A stretch of 35,380 bases of DNA from Gemmatimonadota bacterium (GTDB taxonomy: Bacteria > Gemmatimonadota > Gemmatimonadetes > Longimicrobiales > Gaopeijiaceae), in assembly GCA_028873815.1 (NCBI GenBank), contig JAPPNN010000067.1, positions 1-35,380 of the forward strand, read 5' to 3'. Position numbers and translations under genes: made by a program. The notes under the pieces were generated by a model. It saw only the letters and a list, made by a program, of their open reading frames with translations, ran no database searches and was not told the DNA's origin. This document shows positions 8,656 to 19,020 of the stretch, piece after piece. Numbering within the stretch: the stretch's first letter is position 1; every line of letters begins with the position of its first letter.

Positions 8656-9191
8656 CCGACATCCTCTTCATTCTGTTCGCGGTTGTTGCCGTCGGCGGCG
8701 CCGTCGGCGTCGTGGTCGGGCGCAGTCCGGTCGCCAGCCTGCTGTTCATGGTGGCCACGCTGGCGAGCGTCGCCGGGATCTACGTGCTCTTCGAGGCGCA
8801 TTTCCTTGCGGCGATCCAGGTGCTCGTCTACGCGGGCGCCATCATGGTACTGTTCCTGTTCGTGATCATGCTGCTGAACCTGGGGCACGACTACCGGGCC
8901 GACCTCCGCTACGGTTCGTGGTCGCTCCTTTCCCTTGTGGTTGTTGGCCTTACGGCGGGCGTCCTCATGCAGGGCTTTAGCGGCGATACCGGGGCGGCTC
9001 TGCTGGAAAACGGCGCGACCGTGGCCGCGGCGATCGACGCGGCGGTGATCGAAAAGGGGGCCGTGGGCGTGATCGCGGACCCGCTCTTCACGGATTACGT
9101 CGTTGCTTTCGAACTCATGGGCCTGCTGTTGCTCGTCGCGATCGTGGCTGCCGTCGTGCTCGCCAAGCCGCGCGGGGCGGGAGAGGGTTGA
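8652..9191 (+). CDS. nuoJ: NADH-quinone oxidoreductase subunit J
   Basis: NuoJ is a five-helix membrane subunit with the pi-bulge helix of complex I. The 179-residue product is almost entirely hydrophobic and has the typical [21 protein letters not shown] segment in the third helix. The ATG at 8652 overlaps the nuoI stop (ATGA). A less hydrophobic stretch around residues 115-145 separates the last helix, as in other NuoJ proteins. One base separates it from nuoK. Identification rests on the motif and the operon position. Confidence 0.95.
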   Translation: MTDILFILFAVVAVGGAVGVVVGRSPVASLLFMVATLASVAGIYVLFEAHFLAAIQVLVYAGAIMVLFLFVIMLLNLGHDYRADLRYGSWSLLSLVVVGLTAGVLMQGFSGDTGAALLENGATVAAAIDAAVIEKGAVGVIADPLFTDYVVAFELMGLLLLVAIVAAVVLAKPRGAGEG

Positions 9192-9192
9192 G

Positions 9193-9479
9193 ATGCTGAC
9201 ACCGGCTCTGCTCCTCAGCGCGGCGCTGTTCGTGATCGGCACCCTGGGCGTCATCGTGCGCCGGAACGCCATCATCATCTTCCTGTGCATCGAGCTGCAG
9301 CTCAACGCCGTCAACCTGGCCTTCGTGGCCCTGTCCCGCTACACGGGGATCGAGGGCCAGCTCTACGTATTCTTCGTCATGACGGTGGCGGCGGCCGAGG
9401 CGGCCGTAGGGCTGGCGATCATCATTTCGATCTTCCGGCACTATGAGACGGTCAACGTGAACAAGTTCAACGTGCTGAA

Positions 9480-9486
<7 letters not shown>
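9193..9486 (+). CDS. nuoK: NADH-quinone oxidoreductase subunit K
   Basis: NuoK is a three-helix MrpC-like subunit that carries part of the proton path. The 97-residue product keeps both buried membrane glutamates, E34 in the [11 protein letters not shown] motif and E69 in the [10 protein letters not shown] motif, equivalent to the two essential Glu of the E. coli protein. The ATG at 9193 is one base after the nuoJ stop, with the purine-rich GGGAGAGGG region about ten bases upstream inside nuoJ. It overlaps nuoL by 7 bases. Confidence 0.96.
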
Positions 9487-11684
<2,198 letters not shown>

Positions 11685-11689
11685 CGCCG

Positions 11690-13303
11690 ATGACGGATCT
11701 GCTTGCATCGCTCCGGTACGAGGACTGGATCCTCCACGCGCTGATATGGCTGCCGCTGGTCGGCATGGCGCATGTCGTCGTTTCGTCACCTGAAAGGGCG
11801 AAGAACCTCGCCTTCGCCTGGTCATCCATCGTTTTCGTGCTCAGCCTTGGTCTCTGGTGGGGATACGAGCCGGGCGGCGGCGGGTTCATGCTCGAATCCT
11901 CCACGCCGTGGATCGAATCGTGGGGCGTGAGCTACGCGCTCGGGGTCGACGGCATCTCCGTCTTCATGGTGATGTTGACGACCTTCACCAGCGCGATCGC
12001 CATACTCGGGTCGTTCGAGTACGTGAAGACTCGCCGGAAGGCGTTCTACGCTCTCATGCTGCTCCTGGAGACAGGTGTCCTGGGGGTGTTTCTCGCTACC
12101 GACATCTTCCTCTTCTACGTCTTCTTCGAACTCACGCTGGTGCCCATGTACTTCATCGTGGGCATCTGGGGCGGGGAGCGACGCATCTACGCCGCGGTGA
12201 AGTTCTTCCTCTACACGGCGGTCGGCTCGCTCCTCATGCTGGTTGCGATCCTCTACATGTACTTCGGCGGCGGCGCCGGATCGTTTGGGTACGAGGCGTT
12301 CCTGAACGCGGACCTCAGCCTGCGCGAGCAGCTTTGGCTGTTCGCGGCCTTTGCGCTCGCCTTCGGCATCAAGGTACCCGTGTTCCCCCTGCACACGTGG
12401 CTGCCCGACGCCCATGTCGAAGCGCCGACGCCGGGTTCGGTCATACTGGCGGCGGTGCTGCTGAAGATGGGCACCTACGGGTTCATGAGATTCCTGCTGC
12501 CGTTCTTCCCGGGCGCCGCACAACACCCGACGGTGGTGGCGGTCATGCTGGTGCTCGGAGTGGTCGGCATCATCTATGCCGCGTGGGTCGCGGCCGTCCA
12601 GCCGGACGCCAAGAAGCTGGTCGCCTACACGTCGGTGGCGCACATGGGTTTCGTGGTGATCGGTATCTTCGCCCTGACGCTCAACGGCCTTCAGGGCGGC
12701 ATGGTGGTCATGATCAGCCACGGCATTTCGACGGGCGCCCTGTTCCTGCTCCTCGGAATGATGTACGAGCGGCGCCATACCCGGCTGATCGAGGACTTCG
12801 GGGGATTGGGCCGGGCGGCCCCGCTCTTCGCGACGGCCTTTGTGATCACGGCGCTGGCCTCGATCGGGTTGCCGGGGACCAGCGGGTTCGTGGGTGAGTT
12901 CCTGGCCCTGCTGGGCACCTTCGAGACCCATGCGGTTGCGGCCATCGTGGCGGCCACGGGCGTCGTGTTCGCGGCGTACTACATGTTGCCGATGGTGCAG
13001 CGCGTCCTCTTCAACAGGCTGGACAACCCCGAGAACCGGAAGTTCCCGGACCTGTCCCGGAGGGAGGTCGTGATCCTGGCACCCATGGTTGCGCTCATGA
13101 TCGGAATCGGCGTCCACCCCACGCCCATCCTCGAGCGCATGGAGCCGAGTGTACAGTTGGTGCTCGAGAGGGTCGAGGGGGCGGGTGCCACGCTGGGCAC
13201 GGCCTCTGCGGGGCCATCGGATGGCGGGCCCCCGGGATATGTGGGCGACGCCGGCCCGGGAGCGCAGGTTCCCGTTCCGGCCACTGCGGCGCGGGAGGAC
13301 TGA
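11690..13303 (+). CDS. nuoM: NADH-quinone oxidoreductase subunit M (antiporter-like)
   Basis: NuoM is the middle antiporter-like proton channel. The 537-residue product shows the YALGVDGISVFMVMLTTF segment, the YVFFELTLVPMYFIVGIWGG motif with the key membrane Glu, and FPLHTWLPDAHVEAPTPGSVILA. The ATG at 11690 is five bases after nuoL. The last 50 residues form a polar Gly/Ala/Pro-rich tail, longer than in E. coli, with no recognisable motif. Gene position between nuoL and nuoN supports the call. Confidence 0.97.
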   Translation: MTDLLASLRYEDWILHALIWLPLVGMAHVVVSSPERAKNLAFAWSSIVFVLSLGLWWGYEPGGGGFMLESSTPWIESWGVSYALGVDGISVFMVMLTTFTSAIAILGSFEYVKTRRKAFYALMLLLETGVLGVFLATDIFLFYVFFELTLVPMYFIVGIWGGERRIYAAVKFFLYTAVGSLLMLVAILYMYFGGGAGSFGYEAFLNADLSLREQLWLFAAFALAFGIKVPVFPLHTWLPDAHVEAPTPGSVILAAVLLKMGTYGFMRFLLPFFPGAAQHPTVVAVMLVLGVVGIIYAAWVAAVQPDAKKLVAYTSVAHMGFVVIGIFALTLNGLQGGMVVMISHGISTGALFLLLGMMYERRHTRLIEDFGGLGRAAPLFATAFVITALASIGLPGTSGFVGEFLALLGTFETHAVAAIVAATGVVFAAYYMLPMVQRVLFNRLDNPENRKFPDLSRREVVILAPMVALMIGIGVHPTPILERMEPSVQLVLERVEGAGATLGTASAGPSDGGPPGYVGDAGPGAQVPVPATAARED

Positions 13304-13306
13304 CCC

Positions 13307-14818
13307 GTGCTGCTCGACTACACGTCCAGCGCCCACTACGTGCTTGCGCTGCTTCCGGAGGTGGTGCTCTCCGTTTGGGGTATGGGGATTCTGGTTGCGG
13401 GGGTTTCCAGGAGACACCAGGGCGGATCGGGCCAGGAACTCGGTTGGCTCACGATCGCCGGACTGGCCTTCGCGGCGCTGGCGAACGGGTGGCTTTATTT
13501 CGGGGTTGCCGAGGAGACCGCCACGGCGATGATCGCCCTCGATCGCTTCCGTCTCTTTGCGAACTGGCTTTTCCTGCTCGGGGCCGGCTTCGCCATCATC
13601 GTCTCTCTGCCGTACGTCGCGCGCCAGAGGCTTCAGGCGGGGGAGTACTACTCCCTGATTCTGTTTGCCGCCGTGGGAATGATGTTCATGGCTTCGGCCC
13701 GGGATCTCATGGTGATCTTCCTGGGGCTGGAACTCATGTCCATCGGCGTCTATGCCCTGGCCGGCTTCAATCGCCGCGACCGGCGGTCGGCAGAAGCCGG
13801 GCTGAAGTACTTCCTCCTCGGCGCATTCGCCAGCGGGTTCCTGCTGTTCGGGATTGCGCTCGTATACGGGGCGACGGGGAGTGCCAACATCGCAGTGGTG
13901 GCGGATGCCGTGCAGAGTGGAACCGCGGTGGGCGCTCTCATGGGCCCGGGAGTGGCGCTGCTCGCGATCGGTTTCGCCTTCAAGGTATCCGCGGTGCCAT
14001 TCCACATGTGGACGCCAGATGTCTACGAAGGCGCACCGACGCCGGTCACCGCGTTCATGGCCGCATCCGTCAAGGCAGCCGCGTTCGTGGCGTTCCTCCG
14101 GGTATTCCTGGTCGGACTGGACGGTTTGTACGACCAGTGGTGGACCATCCTCTGGTGGATCGCCGCGGTCACGATGGTCGTGGGTAACGTGATCGCCGTG
14201 GTGCAGTCCGACGTCAAGCGCATGCTGGCCTATTCGTCGATCGCCCACGGCGGGTATCTGCTGGTGGCGCTGGTCGCCGCGAACGACGTGGCGGCGGCGG
14301 GACTCCTCTTCTACCTCCTGGTCTACACCATCATGACCATCGGTGCCTTCGCGATCGTAGTCACCGTCGGCAACCAGAGCGAAAGCAACTCCAGGATCGA
14401 GGACTACACGGGATTCGGGTGGCGGCGGCCGCTGATGGGACTCCTGATGACAGTCTTCCTGTTGTCCCTCGCCGGCTTCCCTGGGACCGCGGGCTTCATC
14501 GCCAAGTACTACCTTCTGCTGGGGGCCGCCGAGGCAAGGCTGTGGGTGCTCGCGGTCATCCTGGTTCTGACGACGGTCGTCTCCTACTGGTATTACCTGC
14601 GCGTGGCCTGGTACATGTGGATGAAGGAGCCTGAAGCGGCGGGCGGGCGGCACGCGGCGGCGGTAACGCCCCTGGCGACGCACATCGTCCTGGTCATCGG
14701 GGTAGCGCTGGTTATTCTGGGCGGACTGTTTCCCGACGTCGCCCTGGACCTGGCGGCGGCTTCTGTCGACGGTCTCCGTGAGGCCGCGGGTGGGACCGCG
14801 GCCTCGGCGGGCCCCTGA
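13307..14818 (+). CDS. nuoN: NADH-quinone oxidoreductase subunit N (antiporter-like)
   Basis: NuoN is the third antiporter-like subunit, next to NuoK. The 503-residue product has the FLGLELMSIGVYALAGFNR motif with the conserved Glu, a FKVSAVPFHMWTPDVYEGAP motif, and SDVKRMLAYSSIAHGGYLL. The start is a GTG at 13307, three bases after nuoM; no ATG occurs before the first membrane helix. The C-terminal 15-20 residues are Ala/Gly-rich and unconserved. It completes the 14-gene complex I set. Confidence 0.97.
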   Translation: MLLDYTSSAHYVLALLPEVVLSVWGMGILVAGVSRRHQGGSGQELGWLTIAGLAFAALANGWLYFGVAEETATAMIALDRFRLFANWLFLLGAGFAIIVSLPYVARQRLQAGEYYSLILFAAVGMMFMASARDLMVIFLGLELMSIGVYALAGFNRRDRRSAEAGLKYFLLGAFASGFLLFGIALVYGATGSANIAVVADAVQSGTAVGALMGPGVALLAIGFAFKVSAVPFHMWTPDVYEGAPTPVTAFMAASVKAAAFVAFLRVFLVGLDGLYDQWWTILWWIAAVTMVVGNVIAVVQSDVKRMLAYSSIAHGGYLLVALVAANDVAAAGLLFYLLVYTIMTIGAFAIVVTVGNQSESNSRIEDYTGFGWRRPLMGLLMTVFLLSLAGFPGTAGFIAKYYLLLGAAEARLWVLAVILVLTTVVSYWYYLRVAWYMWMKEPEAAGGRHAAAVTPLATHIVLVIGVALVILGGLFPDVALDLAAASVDGLREAAGGTAASAGP

Positions 14819-14844
14819 GTCTCGTCCGCGGACACCGGCCCCCG

Positions 14845-16215
14845 ATGTATCTGCGGGAACACATCTTCCGGCAGTACGACATCCGCGGCCTCGTGGGCGA
14901 GGATCTGACCCCTGCGGTCGCGGAGGCCGTGGGCAGGGCCTACGCTTCCGAACTGCGCGCGCGACTTCCAGCTGTCGCCCCCCGCGTTGCCGTCGGGGAA
15001 GACAACCGACCCTCGTCCCCCGCACTGCGGGCTGGCCTGGTGCAGGGTCTGAGATCGGCGGGATGCAGCGTCCTTCAGCTGGGCACGGTGCCGACCCCCG
15101 TCACCTATTTCAGCGAATACCGGTTCGCGACGGACGGAGCCATACAGATCACCGGCTCTCACAATCCGCCGGAGTACAACGGCATCAAGATGACCATGGG
15201 CAAGGCGTCCACCCACGGCGACGGCATCCGGCGCCTGCTGGGTCGCATTCTGGAGCGCGATCTGGCAGTCGGGACAGGGTCCCTGGAGGAGGTCGATCCA
15301 GTCCCGGCGTACATGGCCGACGTGTCCGCGCGCTTCCGGCTCTCACGTCCCCTCAAGGTTGTCGTCGACTGCGGCAACGGCACGGGTTCCGTCGTGGCCC
15401 CTCAGCTGCTGGAAGCCATCGGTCTGGAAGTGGTTCCTCTCTACTGCGAGTCGGACGGGACCTTTCCCAACCATCACCCGGACCCCACGGTGGACGAGCA
15501 TGTTCAGGATCTGATCGCCGAAGTGCGAAGACACGAGGCGGACGCGGGCATCGGCTTCGACGGCGACGCGGACCGCATCGGCGTGGTGGACGACCGGGGG
15601 CGTGTCGTGCGGGGCGACATCCTCCTTCTGCTCTTCGGCCTGGACGTCCTCCAGCGCAGCGGGACCGGACAACGCCTGGTCTTCGACGTGAAGTGTTCGC
15701 AGGTCCTTCCCGAGGAGTTCGCGCGGGCCGGGGGCAAGCCGCTGATGTGGAAGACCGGTCACTCGCTCATCAAGGAGAAAATGAGAGAGACCGGTGCGCT
15801 GATCGCCGGAGAACTCTCCGGGCACATCTGCTTTGCCGACGACTACTACGGCTTCGACGATGCTCTGTATGCCGCGGGCCGACTCGCGGCCCTGATCGCC
15901 GACGCCGACCGGCCGCTATCGCGGATCGTGGGCGCGCTGCCCGCCTATGTCGCGACCCCGGAACTGCGTTTGGAGGTCCCCGAGGACGTCAAGTTCCCGC
16001 TGGTGGAGCGTGCCGTGCGGTATTTCAGCGACCGCTACGACGTGGTTGCCGTGGACGGCGTGCGCGTGCAGTTCGGTGACGGATGGGGTCTGATCCGTGC
16101 TTCGAACACGCAACCCGTGATCGTGGCGCGCTTCGAGGCCTCAAGCGCGAAGCGCCTGCGGCAGATCCGGGCGACGATGGAGGACTGGCTCCGCCAGGAG
16201 GGGGTGCACAGCTGA
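14845..16215 (+). CDS. manB: Phosphomannomutase/phosphoglucomutase
   Basis: This alpha-D-phosphohexomutase interconverts hexose 6- and 1-phosphates, supplying GDP-mannose or UDP-glucose precursors for polysaccharide. All four active-site elements are visible in its 456 residues: the phosphoserine loop TGSHNP (S105), the metal loop FDGDADR (D239, D241, D243), the sugar loop GELSGH and the phosphate loop RASNTQP near the C-terminus. It best fits the AlgC/ManB type that accepts both mannose and glucose, but substrate choice cannot be read from sequence alone. It lies 26 bases after nuoN on the same strand, so it may be the last gene of the nuo transcript even though it has no role in complex I. 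Confidence 0.93.
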   Translation: MYLREHIFRQYDIRGLVGEDLTPAVAEAVGRAYASELRARLPAVAPRVAVGEDNRPSSPALRAGLVQGLRSAGCSVLQLGTVPTPVTYFSEYRFATDGAIQITGSHNPPEYNGIKMTMGKASTHGDGIRRLLGRILERDLAVGTGSLEEVDPVPAYMADVSARFRLSRPLKVVVDCGNGTGSVVAPQLLEAIGLEVVPLYCESDGTFPNHHPDPTVDEHVQDLIAEVRRHEADAGIGFDGDADRIGVVDDRGRVVRGDILLLLFGLDVLQRSGTGQRLVFDVKCSQVLPEEFARAGGKPLMWKTGHSLIKEKMRETGALIAGELSGHICFADDYYGFDDALYAAGRLAALIADADRPLSRIVGALPAYVATPELRLEVPEDVKFPLVERAVRYFSDRYDVVAVDGVRVQFGDGWGLIRASNTQPVIVARFEASSAKRLRQIRATMEDWLRQEGVHS

Positions 16216-16426
16216 TGTGAAGGGGCGCGTGGGCCCCTGTCGGGGCCTTCGCCACCGGGCTGAGCGGTCGATTGTCCCATCCAGCTATCCCCTTGGCCCG
16301 TCGCACGGTTGATCTTGGGTCACGCCGAAACGCACCCGCCCATCCCTGGGGGAGTCTCCCAGGCCACGAGGGGTGCGGACGGTTGCGACCCGACACCCCT
16401 AACCGCGAACGGAGGGAGCGGCAACC
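16216..16426 (+). other. Intergenic leader before the propeller operon
   Basis: Beyond the hairpin at 16221-16238, this stretch holds a second hairpin at 16345-16363 (CCTGGG ... CCCAGG, 6-bp stem) about 64 bases before the propeller start, and a good ribosome binding site (GGAGGGAG) just before 16427. A promoter for the next operon should lie here, but I see no convincing -35/-10 pair. Confidence 0.4.
16221..16238 (+). terminator. Hairpin after the phosphohexomutase gene
   Basis: AGGGGC-gcgtgg-GCCCCT is a perfect 6-bp stem with a 6-base loop, starting 5 bases after the stop codon. A second GGGGCC follows that could pair alternatively. No T-run follows, so termination strength is uncertain. 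Confidence 0.45.
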
Positions 16427-17578
16427 ATGCTCACGCCGGAGAACCGCCGGAACCGCCAGAAGACCAGATCCTGTTGCGCCGCCGGCTACAAGGGCGAGCC
16501 CTACACCATCACTGGCCAGGTCCTCGGTCTCCTCCTGGCACTTGTCGCGTCGGCCTGCGACACGGCCGATACCGATCCTCCGCCGCCACCATCCGACCCG
16601 GCCGCGCCAGCGGAGTTGGTGGACATGGCCGCCTTCTACGAGGCGTTCGAAGTGCTCCGCGAGCTTGAGCTGGAAGAGACCGACCAGGCCATGACAGTGC
16701 AGCCGATGGTCACTCTCGGTGGGGACGGCACGTTCCTGCTGGCGGAGCCGATGGAGGGCCAGGTCAACGTCTACGGCAACGACGGGCGTCTGCGGCGCGT
16801 TGTGGGTAGCAGGGGCGAGGGGCCGGGAGAGTCTCTGTTCCCTCTCAGCGCCCATCGGACTCTCGATGGCGGCATCGTCGTCGCGGACTTCCAGCTTGCC
16901 CGGCTGACGTTCTTTCCGGGGTCCGGGGAGGATCCAGAAATCGTCATGTCTCCGATCACTACGGTGCAGGGAGCACTGGATCTAGGCGAAGATCGGTATC
17001 TGCTGACCGGGATGCTGCAGTCCGAGGGGGCACCGACGCTTCTGCACATCTGGAACCGCCGCACGGGGGACCTCGAGCGCAGTTTTCTCCCCATGGGGGT
17101 GCCCGAGGAATCCCTCGACTACGCGTTCACGTTTCAGGGTGCCTTCGCTGCGCTGGAGGCGGATACGATCTGGGCGGGGTGGGCCCTGTCGGACACCCTC
17201 TACAAGTTCAGCCGCCAGGGGGATCGCCTGGAGGAGATCCCTCTTCCGATGGTGAGACCCATGGGCACCCTCCCCAGTGCTGGGGAGAGCGTCCCCGATG
17301 TCGACGCTGGCGCTGACCCGTTTGACCGGTTCACCCAGGTGGTACGGGTGTCCGTTCTTGATGACGGCAATCTGGTGGTGATGTCCATGCAGTCGCGAGG
17401 CATGGATGCCGTTTGGGATCTGCTGATCATCGACCGGACGGGGCAGCAACTGCTGGGTGCGCCCAACATGCCGCAGCTGTTGGCCGTGGAGCAGGATCTG
17501 TTCTACTTCGATGATCCGGCCTCGGTCTTGCCGAATCGGTGGCTTGTGGCGCGCTGGAAGGGTGGTCTTGAACCATGA
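16427..17578 (+). CDS. 6-bladed beta-propeller lipoprotein
   Basis: The predicted product is an exported lipoprotein of 383 residues. A hydrophobic segment (about 31-43) ends in VASAC, a lipobox with the acylated Cys at C44, followed by a Pro-rich linker. The rest looks like an NHL/6-bladed propeller: repeated short strands such as GNDGRLRRVVGSRGEGPGES. That GEGPGE-type blade motif is, to my knowledge, typical of the 6-bladed beta-propeller proteins common in Bacteroidota and Gemmatimonadota. No catalytic residues are evident; such proteins usually bind ligands or proteins. The start is set by GGAGGGAG before ATG 16427, although the region before the hydrophobic core is long (30 residues, with two Cys). 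It overlaps the next gene by 4 bases (ATGA). Confidence 0.8.
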   Translation: MLTPENRRNRQKTRSCCAAGYKGEPYTITGQVLGLLLALVASACDTADTDPPPPPSDPAAPAELVDMAAFYEAFEVLRELELEETDQAMTVQPMVTLGGDGTFLLAEPMEGQVNVYGNDGRLRRVVGSRGEGPGESLFPLSAHRTLDGGIVVADFQLARLTFFPGSGEDPEIVMSPITTVQGALDLGEDRYLLTGMLQSEGAPTLLHIWNRRTGDLERSFLPMGVPEESLDYAFTFQGAFAALEADTIWAGWALSDTLYKFSRQGDRLEEIPLPMVRPMGTLPSAGESVPDVDAGADPFDRFTQVVRVSVLDDGNLVVMSMQSRGMDAVWDLLIIDRTGQQLLGAPNMPQLLAVEQDLFYFDDPASVLPNRWLVARWKGGLEP

Positions 17579-18135
17579 GGTGGTCGGTCGGACGCAGCCG
17601 CCGCACCTGCTCGACTGCAGTCGTCCTGAACCGGGCTGCAGCTACGCTCCTTCTGGCCTGGATGGCTGCCGGATGTTCGCCGCGGGACGGCAATGTCCCT
17701 GGCGTCGGCGACGCCATGCCGGGTCTTGAGTTCTCTGGACGCGGTCCGGCGCTGGTGTGGGTCTTCGACGCCCGGGAGTGCCTGGGATGCACGCTCACCG
17801 ATCCCGCCAGGACGGTGCGTGCCCTCCAGTATGGGTTGGGCGAGCGGTTCGAAGTAGTCGTAGTAGCGGTGGGAGAGAATGGCGACGCGGACCGCGATCT
17901 GGTTGCGGGCTTTCTCGGTTCTCAGCGGATTTCGGCAAGAATCGACGTGCGCAGCCGATCCGACTACGTCCGAGCGTTCGGACCAGGGGCGCCGGGCCTG
18001 TTCTACATCACGAACGAGGCCGGGGTGATCGAAGCGGTTTTGCCCGCGAGCGAAGTCGCGAGCTGGCGTTCTGCGGGGGATTCGCTCGATCTGGCAGGGT
18101 TCGTCCAGAGCCTTGCGACGGGTGCAATTCGGTGA
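17575..18135 (+). CDS. Thioredoxin-fold lipoprotein with CLGC motif
   Basis: This is a probable membrane-anchored thiol protein of 186 residues. The signal sequence ends in WMAAGC, a lipobox with C34. The mature part has the order of a thioredoxin/TlpA-like domain: a strand (PALVWVFDARE), then C69-L-G-C72 at the start of a helix, then a strand (FEVVVVAVG), and a later segment with PGLFYITNEAGVIEAV, which resembles the cis-Pro strand and beta-hairpin. The TlpA family usually has WCxxC; ECLGC is atypical, so the redox role is likely but not certain. Its translation is coupled to the propeller gene by an ATGA overlap, and 63 bases later come three Cys-rich peptide genes. A role in disulfide formation or exchange on those peptides is inference. 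Confidence 0.72.
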   Translation: MRWSVGRSRRTCSTAVVLNRAAATLLLAWMAAGCSPRDGNVPGVGDAMPGLEFSGRGPALVWVFDARECLGCTLTDPARTVRALQYGLGERFEVVVVAVGENGDADRDLVAGFLGSQRISARIDVRSRSDYVRAFGPGAPGLFYITNEAGVIEAVLPASEVASWRSAGDSLDLAGFVQSLATGAIR

Positions 18136-18198
18136 ACTGACGGCACGGACGGATCCGTGATACGCGGTCTTGACACTTGCAAGAGAAGGAGTTTGACG

Positions 18199-18441
18199 AT
18201 GAAGAGAAGGAAGAGACCTGTTGGGCGACGCGCTTGGTTGATGCGCGCTGCGGTCATGGGAGCAGCGGTCGCGGTGTCCGCGGGCGCACCGGTGGCGGGA
18301 ATTCCGGCGACGCCCCTGAAAGCCGGGGTGGAGGCGGCCGGTGAGCAGAAATGGGAACGGGTGATCAGGCTTGGGAGATTCCGCATCTGTTGGGGGATTT
18401 GCCGGTATGGTTGGTGTTGCTACGACAACCCTTACCTGTAA
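18199..18441 (+). CDS. Secreted four-cysteine peptide A
   Basis: This 80-residue precursor begins with a strongly basic N-terminus (MKRRKRPVGRR), then a hydrophobic export segment (about 13-30), a small-residue spacer, and a C-terminal peptide with C64-x3-C68-x4-C73-C74 plus W52, W65 and W72. AGAGE-type protease sites are not obvious, but Ala-x-Ala positions near 28-33 could be cut by signal peptidase. The ATG at 18199 has AGAAGGAG ten bases upstream; an in-frame ATG at 18157 would break the basic-hydrophobic layout. It shares its layout with the next two genes. I do not recognise the family; the function is unknown. Confidence 0.75.
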   Translation: MKRRKRPVGRRAWLMRAAVMGAAVAVSAGAPVAGIPATPLKAGVEAAGEQKWERVIRLGRFRICWGICRYGWCCYDNPYL

Positions 18442-18456
18442 GAAGGGGAAGAGGAA

Positions 18457-18705
18457 ATGCGAAAGAAATACGGAAGAGTTACGGGCCGTGCTCGGGGGGT
18501 ACGCGCGGGTGTGAAGGTGTTGGGTCTGGTCACGGCGCTGACAGCAGTCGTGCCGGCGCTCCCTGACGCCGGGATCCCGGTCGGTTCGGCAGCGATCGCG
18601 CAGTCGGCCGGCCACAAGCTGGTCTACCGGGTTTGGTGGTTGAAGATCTGCACCGACCATCCATGTGGCGATGCCCCAACCTGTTGTGGTCCCGCCCCGT
18701 TCTGA
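18457..18705 (+). CDS. Secreted four-cysteine peptide B
   Basis: An 82-residue precursor with a basic N-terminus (MRKKYGRVTGRARG), a hydrophobic stretch (about 19-35) and a likely signal peptidase site after AIA (residue 48). The mature peptide of about 34 residues would carry C65-x4-C70-x5-C76-C77 and W60-W61. It starts 15 bases after peptide A's stop, with a clear GGGGAAGAGGAA ribosome site. Only the architecture and cysteine pattern are shared with A and C; the residues between them differ, which suggests duplication followed by rapid divergence. No modification-enzyme gene is adjacent. Function unknown. Confidence 0.75.
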   Translation: MRKKYGRVTGRARGVRAGVKVLGLVTALTAVVPALPDAGIPVGSAAIAQSAGHKLVYRVWWLKICTDHPCGDAPTCCGPAPF

Positions 18706-18749
18706 GCACAAAACCAACGGCGGGAGTTGTTCCCGCGGAAGGATGACAT

Positions 18750-18998
18750 ATGCAAGGCAAAACGATGGAGCGCCTGGGGGCCACTTTGGCCAGAAGCGCG
18801 AAGGTCGCGGGGGTCGCCGCGGCACTGCTGTTCTCTGCTCCCGGGACGGGAGAACACGCCTCGGCTGCTGCGGCGTCGGTCGACGGCGATTGGTGGGAGG
18901 TGCGAATGGGGACCTGGGTCCTGTGCCTGCCGATCCCCTGTCTGATTGGTTCGCCCTACTGCTGCGACATGTTCGCGCCACCGGGTCCCATGATGTGA
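18750..18998 (+). CDS. Secreted four-cysteine peptide C
   Basis: An 82-residue precursor with a hydrophobic segment (about 18-30), AxA-type cleavage sites around residues 38-42 (ASA, AAA), and a mature peptide with W48-W49, W56 and C59-x4-C64-x6-C71-C72, ending in a Pro/Met-rich tail. The N-terminus is less basic than in A and B. The ATG at 18750 has GGAAGGATG upstream; ATG 18765 is an alternative. It is the last gene of the five-gene run and is followed by two strong hairpins. The gap to peptide B is 44 bases. Function unknown; kinship with A and B rests on layout and the C-C-CC pattern. Confidence 0.73.
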   Translation: MQGKTMERLGATLARSAKVAGVAAALLFSAPGTGEHASAAAASVDGDWWEVRMGTWVLCLPIPCLIGSPYCCDMFAPPGPMM

Positions 18999-19020
18999 CC
19001 CGCGTGGCAAGGAGGGAAAC

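Noticed and set aside
11822..15025. A 1067-codon open frame antisense to nuoM and nuoN
   Set aside because: Composition (Arg, His, Gly, Glu) is typical of a high-GC antisense shadow; the + strand has two unmistakable complex I genes.
16221..16363. Riboswitch in the leader of the propeller gene
   Set aside because: Only two simple hairpins are present, without the conserved core of any riboswitch class I know.
18199..18998. Classical RiPP (lanthipeptide, sactipeptide or lasso) precursors
   Set aside because: No LanB/LanM, radical SAM, YcaO or lasso cyclase gene lies nearby, and the N-termini look like export signals rather than RiPP leaders.
18199..18998. Assignment of the peptides to the NVEALA family
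   Set aside because: The NVEALA-type motif itself is not seen after the hydrophobic segment; only the layout and the neighbourhood are similar.
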